DNA from: VGSG01 sp040756375
GTDB lineage: Bacteria > Desulfobacterota > Desulfomonilia > Desulfomonilales > Desulfomonilaceae
Reading direction: 5' to 3'
DNA length: 64,000 nt
NCBI GenBank assembly: GCA_040756375.1
Contig: JBFLZC010000002.1
Location: 392,864 to 456,863, forward strand
Shown: positions 45,296-54,097 of the stretch, piece after piece
Layout: each line of letters starts with the position of its first letter
How positions within the stretch are numbered: the stretch's first letter is position 1
Notes under the pieces: model-generated
What the model saw: the letters and a program-made list of their open reading frames with translations, nothing else
Told to the model about the DNA's origin: nothing
Database searches by the model: none
Position numbers and translations under genes: made by a program

Positions 45296-46033
45296 ATGAG
45301 CATAGCCGCTCTGCTATTGGGTCGCGGGGGGAGCACAGGCTTCCCGGGCAAGAATCTCTACCCTGTCCTGGGGAGGCCGCTGATGGCCTATCCGTTGCTC
45401 GCTGCCCGGGCCAGCAAGTACGTGGATCGAACTTATGTTTCGACGGATTCAGCCGAGATCATGGAGGTCGGGCGCCAGTACGGCGCCGAGATCATCATCC
45501 GGCCTCCAGAGCTGTGCACCAGTCAAGCGCTCGGAGAAGACGCATTCGTCCACGGATATCGTGTTATCAAGGAGCGATTGGCCGAAGAAGGCCAATCCGT
45601 TGAATTCATGGTTCTGCTCTTTGCCAACGCGGCCACCATTACCGCCGAGCTTATCGATGAAGGGATCGAGAAGCTCCGTGCAGATCCCTCACTCGATTCT
45701 GCGGTGACCGTGTCGCGATACAATATGTGGAGCCCGCTTCGGGCCCGAAAGCTCGATACGGACGGTTGCCTGAAGCCTGTCGTGCCCTTCGAGACCTTTG
45801 GTGACCCCAAGACGCTCAACTGCGATCGAGACTCCCAGGGCGACGTTTTCTTTGCCGACATGGGCGTATCCATCGTTCGACCCCATTGTCTTGAGCATCT
45901 GGAAGAGGGCCTGCTCCCCCAGAAATGGATGGGCCGTCGGATAGCGCCGATCGAATCATGGGGTGGATGCGACGTGGATTATGAGTGGCAAATCCCGGGA
46001 GTGGAATTCTGGCTGAAAAACCATGGATGGTAG
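45296..46033 (+). CDS. CMP-sugar (acylneuraminate-type) cytidylyltransferase
   Basis: A 245-aa nucleotidyltransferase. It starts LLLGRGGSTGFPGKNLYPVLGRP, the nucleotide-binding signature of NeuA/CMP-KDO synthetases with a variant lysine position, and contains YVSTDSAEIMEVG, FLFANAATIT-like FMVLLFANAATIT and SWGGCDVDYEWQIPGVEFWL. GAGGAG lies just before ATG 45296. Distinct from the SpsF-like enzyme at 31181, so the locus can activate two acidic sugars or two forms of one. No second NeuB was found. Confidence 0.87.
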   Translation: MSIAALLLGRGGSTGFPGKNLYPVLGRPLMAYPLLAARASKYVDRTYVSTDSAEIMEVGRQYGAEIIIRPPELCTSQALGEDAFVHGYRVIKERLAEEGQSVEFMVLLFANAATITAELIDEGIEKLRADPSLDSAVTVSRYNMWSPLRARKLDTDGCLKPVVPFETFGDPKTLNCDRDSQGDVFFADMGVSIVRPHCLEHLEEGLLPQKWMGRRIAPIESWGGCDVDYEWQIPGVEFWLKNHGW

Positions 46034-46059
46034 CAGGTAGCAGACGACCAACATATCGT

Positions 46060-46824
46060 ATGTCCAATTTTCATGGCAGCACCCAATTGAAACTGAACAT
46101 CTTTCAAGACATCAACGACCTCAGCCGGCAAGCCGCGACACGGTTTAGCGAATTGGCCTCTGAGGCAGTGCAAGCGAACGGTCGCTTCACTGTCTGCCTT
46201 TCGGGCGGGTCTACGCCTCAACTGACTTACTCTTTGCTGGCGGACGAACCCCTGCGATCGCAGATCCCTTGGGGCGCGGTCCACATATTCTGGGGCGATG
46301 AACGGTGCGTGCCGCTTGAACGGCCGGACAATCATTTCACCATGACCACCGGCTTGTTACTGTCAAAGGTGTCCATTCCCGCGGAAAACGTTCACAGAAT
46401 GCGCGGTGAGGCCGCGGATCCTTTTGAAGCCGCGTCGGAGTACGAAGCGTTCCTGAGAGATTTTTTCGCTTTGAGGCCGAAAGAGTTCCCTCGTTTTGAC
46501 CTGATCTTTCTCGGTATGGGCTCGGACGGACACACTGCGTCGTTGTTTCCCGGCACTCCCGGTCTGGAAGAGCGTGAAAGGCTGGTGGTAGCGCATTATG
46601 TTCCCAAGGTGGCCATGAATCGTCTTACCCTGACCTATCCTGTGCTGAACAACGCGCGCGTCATCATGTTCCTCGCCGCAGGCGACGAAAAGGCCGAAGC
46701 TTTGAAATCTGTTCTTGCGAATGATATTAGTGCGCCCACTCCGCCTGCACAGCTGGTCAAACCCCTGGAAGGTGAGGTAATATGGATGGTCGATCGAGCC
46801 GCGGCCGGGCTCCTTGATCGATGA
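46060..46824 (+). CDS. pgl: 6-phosphogluconolactonase
   Basis: A 254-aa protein with SGGSTPQLTYSLL, HIFWGDERCVP, NHFTMT and the conserved MGSDGHTASLFPGTPGL, matching Pgl/DevB. It hydrolyses 6-phosphogluconolactone in the oxidative pentose phosphate pathway, cytosolic. The frame is open from 45985 and overlaps the cytidylyltransferase, but ATG 46060 gives the normal N-terminus. No zwf or gnd lies nearby. Its place inside the sugar cluster is unusual and could reflect NADPH supply or an unrelated lactone substrate. Confidence 0.92.
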   Translation: MSNFHGSTQLKLNIFQDINDLSRQAATRFSELASEAVQANGRFTVCLSGGSTPQLTYSLLADEPLRSQIPWGAVHIFWGDERCVPLERPDNHFTMTTGLLLSKVSIPAENVHRMRGEAADPFEAASEYEAFLRDFFALRPKEFPRFDLIFLGMGSDGHTASLFPGTPGLEERERLVVAHYVPKVAMNRLTLTYPVLNNARVIMFLAAGDEKAEALKSVLANDISAPTPPAQLVKPLEGEVIWMVDRAAAGLLDR

Positions 46825-46857
46825 CAGGGAATGTTCGGTAATGGAGGTTGGTGGCCA

Positions 46858-47778
46858 ATGAAGATACTGGTGGCTGGAGGATCGGGCTTTATCGGGAGTC
46901 ACGTGGCCGACGCTCTCTCTGACGCGGGCCACGAGGTCACCATTTACGATCTCCGGCCCTCTCCTTATATCAGGCCCGATCAGGGGTTCGCGCAAGGCGA
47001 CATTCTCGATAAGATAGCAGTCCGGAACGCTATTGACGGAAACGACGCAGTGTACAACTTCGCGGGCATCCCACATCTCGACATAGGGCTTCACTATCCC
47101 ATCGAAACGGTTGAGCAGAATATCCTCGGCACTGTCATCATGCTGGAAGCGTCCCGAGCAGCCGGTGTAAAGCGTTTTGTATACGCGAGCAGCATATACG
47201 TGTATAGCGAAGGAGGGTCATTCTATCGGTGCAGTAAGCAGGCTGCCGAGCTTTACGTTGAGGAATATCAACGTCTCCACGGACTGGATTACACCATCCT
47301 GCGCTACGGCACGGTGTACGGGCCTCGAGCCGATGACCATAACAGTGTGAGACGTTACATCAAAATGGCGTTGCGGGATCGGGTGATCAAGGCGTCGGGA
47401 ACAGGCGAAGAGATACGGGAGTACGTCCATGTGAAGGACGCGGCCAAGTCCAGTGTACGGATTCTTGCCGACGAGTATAGGAACGAGCATGTGGTGCTCA
47501 CCGGGCTCCATGCCATGAGATTCCTCGATTTACTCGTGATGATCCGAGAGATAGTGGGAAGAGACGTCGCCGTCAAGGTTTCCCCGCCGGATCCTAATGA
47601 TGCCAGGGCCGGAAATTCAGGACATTTCTGCATTACCCCCTATTGTTTCAGACCCACCATTGCTAAGAAGCTCGTGAACAATCCCTATTACGACATGGGC
47701 CAAGGTCTCCTGGATTGCATCGAAGAAATCTACGCTGAGATGCAACCCAAATCGGCCGGCCAGTCCGACGACTCATAA
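46858..47778 (+). CDS. NAD-dependent nucleotide-sugar epimerase/dehydratase
   Basis: A 306-aa extended SDR. Motifs are ILVAGGSGFIGSHVADAL, YNFAGIPHLDIG, serine region YASSIYVYS, Y-R-C-S-K in FYRCSKQAAELYV, and REYVHVKDAAKSSV. It resembles UDP-sugar epimerases. GGAGG at 46843-46847 supports ATG 46858 over the longer frame from 46831. It lies between Pgl and the Ldh-family gene with short gaps (33 and 12 bases), consistent with one operon. Confidence 0.9.
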   Translation: MKILVAGGSGFIGSHVADALSDAGHEVTIYDLRPSPYIRPDQGFAQGDILDKIAVRNAIDGNDAVYNFAGIPHLDIGLHYPIETVEQNILGTVIMLEASRAAGVKRFVYASSIYVYSEGGSFYRCSKQAAELYVEEYQRLHGLDYTILRYGTVYGPRADDHNSVRRYIKMALRDRVIKASGTGEEIREYVHVKDAAKSSVRILADEYRNEHVVLTGLHAMRFLDLLVMIREIVGRDVAVKVSPPDPNDARAGNSGHFCITPYCFRPTIAKKLVNNPYYDMGQGLLDCIEEIYAEMQPKSAGQSDDS

Positions 47779-47790
47779 CGAGGTCTCCCC

Positions 47791-48825
47791 ATGCCCGTGT
47801 TTAGCGGCCATTACCTCAAGGGCGTCGCGTCCAACATATTCCTGCGTTCCGGTGCGCCTGCTGCCGTGGCCGATCTTGTGGCTGATGCTCTGGTGGAGGC
47901 GAACCTCGCGGGACATGATTCCCACGGCGTAATTCGTATTGTCGAGTATCTCAAGCGGATTCAAGACGGCAAGGTCAACCCTGCGGCTGAACCTGAAATC
48001 GTCAAGGAATCAGCTACCACTCTTCTGGTGGACGGCCATCACGGGTTCGGGCAGCTGGCGGCGCGCTGGACCATGGAGAGGATTATCGAAAAGGCACGCG
48101 TCTCATACTCGGCCGCTGCCTCCATCTTCAACTGCGGTCATGTAGGGCTCACGGGCACGTATCCGGCAATGGCCGCGGAGCAGGGCATGGTGGGCATGGC
48201 CTTCGTGAACGGCGGCGGCTCCAAGCCGAGAGTCGTTCCATTCGGTGGCGGTTCGCCGATGTTCGGCACCAACCCTCTGGCGGCTGCGCTCCCCGTGAAG
48301 GACGCGCGTCCTATCGTGCTCGATTTCTCCACATCGGTGGTGGCTTCGGGAAAGATCCGCGTGTACCGCGACAAAGGGGAGTCACTCCCTGAGGGCTGGA
48401 TACTCGATTCCCAGGGTCGGCCGAGTCGCGATCCCAAGGAATACTATGATGGCGGAATGCTTCTCCCCGCGGCAGGTCATAAGGGGTCGAGCTTGGCGCT
48501 TCTGGTGGAAGTCCTTGGCGGCCTGCTGAGCGGTTCAGGATCGTTGATCCTACCGGACAGCGGCTATGAAGGCGGTAACGGCGTCTTTCTGTGGGTGCTC
48601 AATGTTGAGGCTTTCCAGCCTCAAGAGCGCTTCACATCACAGGTTGGCAGAATGGCCGATGCGCTTAGAGCCACGCGGCCCTGCGCGGGAAGTCCCGGGG
48701 TCCTTATTCCGGGCGATCCTGAACAGGCAACGAGGCAGGAGCGCCTTTCCAAAGGAATTGACATTCCCCAGAAGACATGGGACCAGATCGTCGAGGCTGC
48801 GTCCCGCCTCGGTGTGTCGACATAG
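47791..48825 (+). CDS. Ldh family (malate/L-lactate/ureidoglycolate-type) dehydrogenase
   Basis: A 344-aa protein. It has the conserved GHDSHGVIRIVEYL (catalytic histidine), FNCGHVGLTGTYP, PFGGGSPMFGTNPLA and PIVLDFSTSVVASGKI, then GHKGSSLALLVEVLGG, typical of the Rossmann-free NAD(P)-dependent Ldh_2 family. Members reduce or oxidise 2-oxo acids, sulfolactate or ureidoglycolate. Inside a nonulosonic-type locus a 2-keto sugar acid is a plausible substrate, but this is inference. Ends 108 bases before a dispersed repeat. Confidence 0.88.
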   Translation: MPVFSGHYLKGVASNIFLRSGAPAAVADLVADALVEANLAGHDSHGVIRIVEYLKRIQDGKVNPAAEPEIVKESATTLLVDGHHGFGQLAARWTMERIIEKARVSYSAAASIFNCGHVGLTGTYPAMAAEQGMVGMAFVNGGGSKPRVVPFGGGSPMFGTNPLAAALPVKDARPIVLDFSTSVVASGKIRVYRDKGESLPEGWILDSQGRPSRDPKEYYDGGMLLPAAGHKGSSLALLVEVLGGLLSGSGSLILPDSGYEGGNGVFLWVLNVEAFQPQERFTSQVGRMADALRATRPCAGSPGVLIPGDPEQATRQERLSKGIDIPQKTWDQIVEAASRLGVST

Positions 48826-48932
48826 AATCGCGCGCTCTTGATCGCAAGGAGAACTCCGTGCTCGGTGTGCTTCCCATAAGAGTCGTCGGCATGAGGCGCC
48901 CCCTTTCGGGCCTACGTATGGGGTGGTTTGGA

Positions 48933-49030
48933 GGGGAGATGAGTCTCCCCTCCAAATTATTGCGCAACGATGCGCTCTTGCAGCCGCTCTCCGAGGCGAA
49001 GCCACGGAGGGCTCGCCGAAGGCTTTCGGG
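48933..49030. repeat. Dispersed repeat, copy A (plus orientation)
   Basis: A ~98-bp intergenic element that recurs in reverse orientation at 63810-63905 with about 85% identity by eye. It begins with a perfect hairpin GGGGAGA-TGAG-TCTCCCC and continues CTCCAAATTATTGCGCAACG, then a CTCCGAGGCGAAGCC block and CTCGCCGAAGG. No open frame. It sits between the Ldh-family gene and the HAD gene; the HAD reading frame runs through it, but the real start is downstream. Confidence 0.85.
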
Positions 49031-49063
49031 ATTCGCTGCGCCGATCAAGCTAAGGTAGTTGGT

Positions 49064-49729
49064 ATGTTCAAAGCGATTGTCTTTGATTTCGACGGTGTAA
49101 TCCTGGAATCCATGGACATCAAGACCCAGGCTTTCCGGGACTTGTTCCAGGACTATCCGGATCACCTGGACGATATCGTGAGACTCCATATTGAAAACGG
49201 CGGCATGCCGCGCTTTGAGAAATTCGACATTATCTTTCGTGACCTCCTCAAGAAGCCTCTGAGTCAAGATCATCGACAAGAGTTGGGCAGGCGTTTTTCG
49301 GAACTGGTTTTTCAAAAAGTGATTGCGTGTCCGTTTGTGGCCGGAGCCGACCGCTTTCTCGAGAAGTATTCGTCAAAACTTGAACTGTTCGTGGCTTCGG
49401 GGACGCCGGAACCGGAACTACGCCAAATCGTTGAGAAACGCGGACTCGGCCGGTTCTTCCGTGGCGTTTACGGAAGCCCCAGGACCAAGGCTGAAATCGT
49501 TCGACAAATCGTTACCGAAAAGGGTTTCCATCCATCTGAAGTCCTGTTTGTGGGCGACGCGCTGGCCGATTACCGCAGCGCGTGCGAAACGTCCGTGGGG
49601 TTTGTCGGGCGGGTGCCTGCCGGTTCAAGCAACCCTTTCCCTCACGAGCGTGTGCTGAGCATTATTCAGGATTTGCACCAATTGGACCACAAATGGTCCT
49701 GCCTTGATCGATCCGTGCCTGTCTCATGA
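49064..49729 (+). CDS. HAD-superfamily phosphatase (beta-PGM/phosphoglycolate type)
   Basis: A 221-aa protein. Motif I is VFDFDGVILESMDIK (nucleophile DFD), motif II-like VASGTPEPEL and motif III-IV FVGDALADYRSACET. The helical cap between motifs I and II is of the C1 type. It would dephosphorylate a sugar or small-molecule phosphate. The frame is open upstream through a dispersed repeat, but ATG 49064 begins at the canonical MFKAIVFDFDG. A nonulosonic acid 9-phosphate phosphatase role is possible given NeuB at 26209. Overlaps the next gene by four bases (ATGA). Confidence 0.87.
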   Translation: MFKAIVFDFDGVILESMDIKTQAFRDLFQDYPDHLDDIVRLHIENGGMPRFEKFDIIFRDLLKKPLSQDHRQELGRRFSELVFQKVIACPFVAGADRFLEKYSSKLELFVASGTPEPELRQIVEKRGLGRFFRGVYGSPRTKAEIVRQIVTEKGFHPSEVLFVGDALADYRSACETSVGFVGRVPAGSSNPFPHERVLSIIQDLHQLDHKWSCLDRSVPVS

Positions 49730-51627
49730 ACTGTTCGCGGAATTCGACAGTCTACGTTGCTGTGCCTCGTGCCTTGGGGAGACTACAGACACTCTTGCGT
49801 GATCGGCCACCGGTGCGCTGGATCTATTTCGGCCGAGACATTGAGCAGTACTATCGAATCAGCTCGCGGCTTTCCAGTCATCAGGCCATCTGCGCAGGGG
49901 AACTCATTAACAAAAAGGCCTTTGAGATCCGCCGAGACTTCATGAATGTGGATGCAGTCCTGGATGTGGATCAATTAGACCTCCTTTACCAGTCCTCTGA
50001 TTTCGCAGAAAAGAACCCTTACACTTCCGAGCTCTTCTTTAATTGCTGCGCGTATCTGGTCTTTGACGAACTCCTGCAATCGGGAGAATCGCTGGTTGTC
50101 ATTGTCGAGGATTGGCAGCTTGGGCTCCTTATGGAAAGACCAGCTGCGACAAGAGGTTACTCGACTCATCGGCTGGGTCCAGTCGCGCTACTCGATCACC
50201 TGCCCGGGTTTGTCACCACCGTGATTCTGTGGGCTGACTTGAGCATGAAGGCTGCGTACCGACGTCTCAAGTTCGTGCTGGCATTCCTCCGCAACCGACG
50301 CCTCCTGAAGAAATGGTCCGGCGGGTCTGCAAACGACCCGTACTTACCGCTGCAAAATCTTGATGTTCTGCTGATCACCTGGAGTCAGGAGAACATGTTC
50401 GATACCCATCCTAGGGAGTCAGATCGGTACTTTGGAGAACTCCCTCGGCATCTGCGCGCTCGACGTTACCGAGTTGCCCACGTGGTGCATCCGTACCCGC
50501 GGACATTGCGGGAACTCGTAGAGCCGGCCCGTACGTCTGGGGAGCTGATCGTATTTCCGGATGAATGCTGGAACTTGCTCGATGTTCTCAGGATTGCATG
50601 GCGAACATTGATTCAGAGATGGCCGATCAGGTCGAAGTTCATTCTCCAGGGTCTGGATCTTACACCCTTGCTCGTCTCGGAAACACTGGCCGAGCGGGCA
50701 AAGACCAGGGAAATGTTGGCAATGCAATGGTATTACGTGGCCCGCTTCCTGGCCCGACAGGGGTTTGCCCCGCGCGTTGTCATCATTCCCTTTGAAAACC
50801 AACCCTGGGAAAAGGCTTTTCGCGTGGGCGCTCGTGAATTCCTGACGGACACTCGAATCTTGAGCTATATGCACGGACCTTTCGCTCCTCTCTGGTTGCC
50901 GCTTTCCATGTCCGGACATGATGCGAGCAGGAAACTGATCTCAGGGCCGATCATTGTTCCAGGGCCGGTCTGGGCACGGCTCATGGCAGAGCAAGGGTAC
51001 CCTCAAGAGCAGGTGCAGGTAGGGCCCGCGTTTCGTTTTTCGCATCTCTTCACCCACAAGGATGATGTCCGGCACTTTGAATCGACCGGCATTCGGGACC
51101 GAGCATCGATCCTTGTTGCCGGGTCGCATTCTGCCCAGGACACCTTGGAACTGCTGTGCAAGGTGTTTGAAGCGCTGGGAGATTTCAGAGGCATGGAGGT
51201 TGTAATCAAGTTCCATCCCGACATCGGAGAGACACGAGGCCGCGAACTCCTCGACAGCGTGGTGGCGTTGCTTGGCCGAGAGAGGGTCCCGAGACATTTC
51301 ACCGTGATCGATCGACCCATCGGCGAACTGCTCCAATCGGCCGCGGTCCTGATCGATATGGGCACATCAGTGAGCTTAGAGGCGCTGGCGCTGGGGGTGC
51401 ATGTGGTGCATGTGCAGCCGGACCTCTGGTTCGATATGGATACCCTGGGGCATTTTCCGGAGGCCAATATACAGGGCCGTTCGCCTCGGGATATCCGCCA
51501 AGCGGTTGAGACACTATTGCGCGAAGACTTGAATAAGTCGCGGGAACGAGCAAAGGCGTCGTACGCGAGATTAAACGAGCTATTCAGCCCTGAATCTGCT
51601 CACCTTATTCGACGTCTGATGCCGTAA
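49726..51627 (+). CDS. Putative GT-B-type surface polysaccharide transferase (2 of 2)
   Basis: A 633-aa protein coupled to the HAD gene by ATGA. The N-terminal ~330 residues are unfamiliar and contain no clear membrane segment. The C-terminal part has LSYMHGPFAPLWLP (HG motif), VGPAFRFSHLF, ILVAGSHSAQDTLELL, VIKFHPDIGE and IDMGTSVSLEALALGVHVV, resembling the capsule/CDP-glycerol transferase superfamily. The layout parallels the 657-aa protein at 20099 (long unknown N-terminus, HG motif, nucleotide-side S/T-rich loop). Function unknown beyond probable glycosyl or glycerophosphoryl transfer. Confidence 0.6.
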   Translation: MNCSRNSTVYVAVPRALGRLQTLLRDRPPVRWIYFGRDIEQYYRISSRLSSHQAICAGELINKKAFEIRRDFMNVDAVLDVDQLDLLYQSSDFAEKNPYTSELFFNCCAYLVFDELLQSGESLVVIVEDWQLGLLMERPAATRGYSTHRLGPVALLDHLPGFVTTVILWADLSMKAAYRRLKFVLAFLRNRRLLKKWSGGSANDPYLPLQNLDVLLITWSQENMFDTHPRESDRYFGELPRHLRARRYRVAHVVHPYPRTLRELVEPARTSGELIVFPDECWNLLDVLRIAWRTLIQRWPIRSKFILQGLDLTPLLVSETLAERAKTREMLAMQWYYVARFLARQGFAPRVVIIPFENQPWEKAFRVGAREFLTDTRILSYMHGPFAPLWLPLSMSGHDASRKLISGPIIVPGPVWARLMAEQGYPQEQVQVGPAFRFSHLFTHKDDVRHFESTGIRDRASILVAGSHSAQDTLELLCKVFEALGDFRGMEVVIKFHPDIGETRGRELLDSVVALLGRERVPRHFTVIDRPIGELLQSAAVLIDMGTSVSLEALALGVHVVHVQPDLWFDMDTLGHFPEANIQGRSPRDIRQAVETLLREDLNKSRERAKASYARLNELFSPESAHLIRRLMP

Positions 51628-51780
51628 AAGTAATTGCTGAACCCTTGATCACGCGAAGCAGTCACCGGGAAGCCCCCTTCGCCGGCGCGCGCATTACCGA
51701 AGCCTTGAGCTACGCCGGGTTCGGTGCTATATCCGGCCGGAATACTGTTGAAGACCGACGTCCTTGACGGTGCAACCCGT

Positions 51781-53202
51781 ATGACCATTCCTGGAGAAAG
51801 CATTAGCCTGCAGAAGCACAACGCGCCTGGCCCGGACCGGAAACGTTTCGGATCGGAAAGGTCCAGGGCGGCCAAGCTCTTGCGAGCCATGAAGGAGATC
51901 GCCGGACAGCTTCTCCGGGGCAGGTGGACGCGGTACAACATCTTCTCAGGCACCAACTCGTGGAAAGAGGTCCGGATAGCGCTCCAAGGGCTCCTTCGCA
52001 CCATCCCCATAGTCGACGGACCTGCAATCGCCGAGTACGAGAGGCAATTCGCCCGAGTCGCGGGCACTGGCTACGCTTTCAGCTTCGCTTCGGGTCGAAT
52101 GGGGCTGTACGTGATACTGGAAGCCCTGGGAATCGGGCCTGGGGATGAAGTGATCCTGCCCGCGTACACCTGTGTGGTTGTGCCCAACGCCCTGATCTAC
52201 CGTGGGGCTCGACCGGTCTATGTGGATATCGATCCAAGGACCTTCAATATTGACATCAATAAGATAGAAGCTCAGATTACGCCGCGAACCAAGGCCATTA
52301 TAGCCCAGCACACGTACGGGCTAGTGTGTGACGTGGAAGCCATATCAGAGATAGCCCGACGCAGAGGTCTCACGATTATAGAAGACTCGGCCCACGCATT
52401 GGGTGTTGTGCACAAGGGACGAAAAGTGGGAAGTCTCGGCGATGTCGCCTATTTCTCGACAGATCATTCGAAGGTTATTTCCACGTCCACCGGAGGCATG
52501 GTTACCACGGACAACGCGGAACTCGCCTCGCGAATCGGTCGAATCCAATCCCAAACCCCTTTTCTGAGAGAACAGGCAATCCGGGCGATCCTAAAAACGT
52601 TTATTCTGGAATATCTTCTCTTGGACCCCCGTGTTTGCCTCGTGGGCTCGTATTTGTATGCCTGGCTCGCGAGCAGGGGGAAACTGGCCTACTTCTACGA
52701 TGAAACTGATCTGGTGAAGCCCACCGCGTATCCCTACCCCGCGCGGCTCTCAAATGCCCAGTCCTTGATAGGCTTAAGTCAATTGGCGATGCTCGACGAG
52801 AACATCGCGTGGCGCAGGAACCTGGCCCGGACTTATGACGGCATCATTGGCGCTCATCGCATGGATTCGGGCGCGGATCTTTCACATCATGCATTCCTGC
52901 TTTACACCTTTCGAGTGGCCAATCAGCATGCCTGGGTCGAACATCTGTCTTCGGCCTTGGACTCTGCCATTTGGTTCACCAGTGTCTGCCAGGGACGTGA
53001 TGCGAATCTGGAAGAGGTCGGATACGAGCCCGGCAGCTGTCCTTCTGCGGAAGAAGCCACTCGGCATTGCATGAACTTGCCCACCCATCCCCGCGTGCGA
53101 CGGCCGAAACTGCTGACCAAACTCCTTGAACAGGCTGTGAAGTCCGCGGATCCGGAATTACGGATCCTGACTTCAGAAGGGCTCGCACCTGATAACAGGT
53201 GA
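51781..53202 (+). CDS. DegT/DnrJ/EryC1 aminotransferase, extended N-terminus
   Basis: A 473-aa PLP enzyme, about 90 residues longer than usual. The extra N-terminus (residues 1-70) is basic. The core has FSFASGRMGLYVILEALG, PAYTCVVVPNALIY, VDIDPRTFNIDINK, IIEDSAHALGV and the Schiff-base lysine in FSTDHSKVISTSTGGM, where the common GEGG is replaced by STGG. The start is uncertain: GTG 51724 is in frame, but neither has a clear ribosome binding site. It probably aminates a keto sugar; the Gfo/Idh enzyme at 39411 could provide it. The C-terminal third is unlike short DegT enzymes. Confidence 0.83.
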   Translation: MTIPGESISLQKHNAPGPDRKRFGSERSRAAKLLRAMKEIAGQLLRGRWTRYNIFSGTNSWKEVRIALQGLLRTIPIVDGPAIAEYERQFARVAGTGYAFSFASGRMGLYVILEALGIGPGDEVILPAYTCVVVPNALIYRGARPVYVDIDPRTFNIDINKIEAQITPRTKAIIAQHTYGLVCDVEAISEIARRRGLTIIEDSAHALGVVHKGRKVGSLGDVAYFSTDHSKVISTSTGGMVTTDNAELASRIGRIQSQTPFLREQAIRAILKTFILEYLLLDPRVCLVGSYLYAWLASRGKLAYFYDETDLVKPTAYPYPARLSNAQSLIGLSQLAMLDENIAWRRNLARTYDGIIGAHRMDSGADLSHHAFLLYTFRVANQHAWVEHLSSALDSAIWFTSVCQGRDANLEEVGYEPGSCPSAEEATRHCMNLPTHPRVRRPKLLTKLLEQAVKSADPELRILTSEGLAPDNR

Positions 53203-53212
53203 CCATCAGGCT

Positions 53213-53965
53213 ATGTGTGCCGATTACTGGAACGACGAAGAGATCGAGCGATCAAAGAGCTTCTGGATCGAAGATGTTGACGATCCTCGGCTTCTAAACC
53301 ATCTCCGCACCGAGACGAACCTGGAGCGCTGTTTCCGGGATGCGCTCGCTTTCGTTGAAAGTCAGCTGGGCGGAATTCGTGGCACTGTGCTCGAACTGGG
53401 CGCGGGCGTTTGCTGGACAACTGCAATCCTTTCCCGGTGCGCAGACGTCGAGAAGATCATCGCAGTAGATATCTCCGAGCATCGTTTGTTTCGCCTGGCG
53501 CCGCTTGTCTTCCAGCAATATCATGCTCTGGAGCAAAAGATTGAGCGGGTGGTCGATAGCGCGGAAAGTATCGTATGCAAAGAGAACTCTCTCGATGCCG
53601 CGGTCTTTTGCCAGGCGCTGTACATGATCTCCCAGCCGGTCCCGCTCTTGCGGTCGATATACAACTGCTTGAAACCGGACGGCCTGGTCCTCATAGCGTG
53701 CGAACATATCGAAGGGCCTAAGCCGTGGCGCGGGCGTGGGAAGTTGTGGCTGCAATCTCTGTTGAGTGGACACTTCACACCAAAGGTTCCCGCAGACGAT
53801 TCCGGTAGACACAGCTACCAGGACCATCATTATCGCAAGTTCATTCGGGACGCGGGATTTCGTCTTTTCCGGCAGAATCTGGACTATCCGGTCTTACCCG
53901 ACTCACCTGTGAACGCCGCCAACTATTTCGGGGTCAAGCCGAGACTCGCAGCTGCAAGGAAATGA
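53213..53965 (+). CDS. Class I SAM-dependent methyltransferase
   Basis: A 250-aa protein. Motif I VLELGAGVCWTTAIL, then IIAVDISEHRLFRL, LDAAVFCQALYMIS and KPDGLVLIACEHIEGP. The C-terminus contains YQDHHYRKFIRDAGFRLF. It starts at ATG 53213, 10 bases after the preceding aminotransferase stop, and is likely co-transcribed. Substrate unknown; a methylated amino sugar is possible from context. Confidence 0.83.
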   Translation: MCADYWNDEEIERSKSFWIEDVDDPRLLNHLRTETNLERCFRDALAFVESQLGGIRGTVLELGAGVCWTTAILSRCADVEKIIAVDISEHRLFRLAPLVFQQYHALEQKIERVVDSAESIVCKENSLDAAVFCQALYMISQPVPLLRSIYNCLKPDGLVLIACEHIEGPKPWRGRGKLWLQSLLSGHFTPKVPADDSGRHSYQDHHYRKFIRDAGFRLFRQNLDYPVLPDSPVNAANYFGVKPRLAAARK

Positions 53966-54097
53966 AATAAGGGTCAAAAGCGGCTATCGCGTTCGTACGA
54001 TGGGCGCATCCAAGACCGGTCTAGACAGCCGAGTTGCCCTGCGCTATTTTAGGTTCTTCTCCGTACGCAACATGATACTTCCATTCAGGGGCAATAA

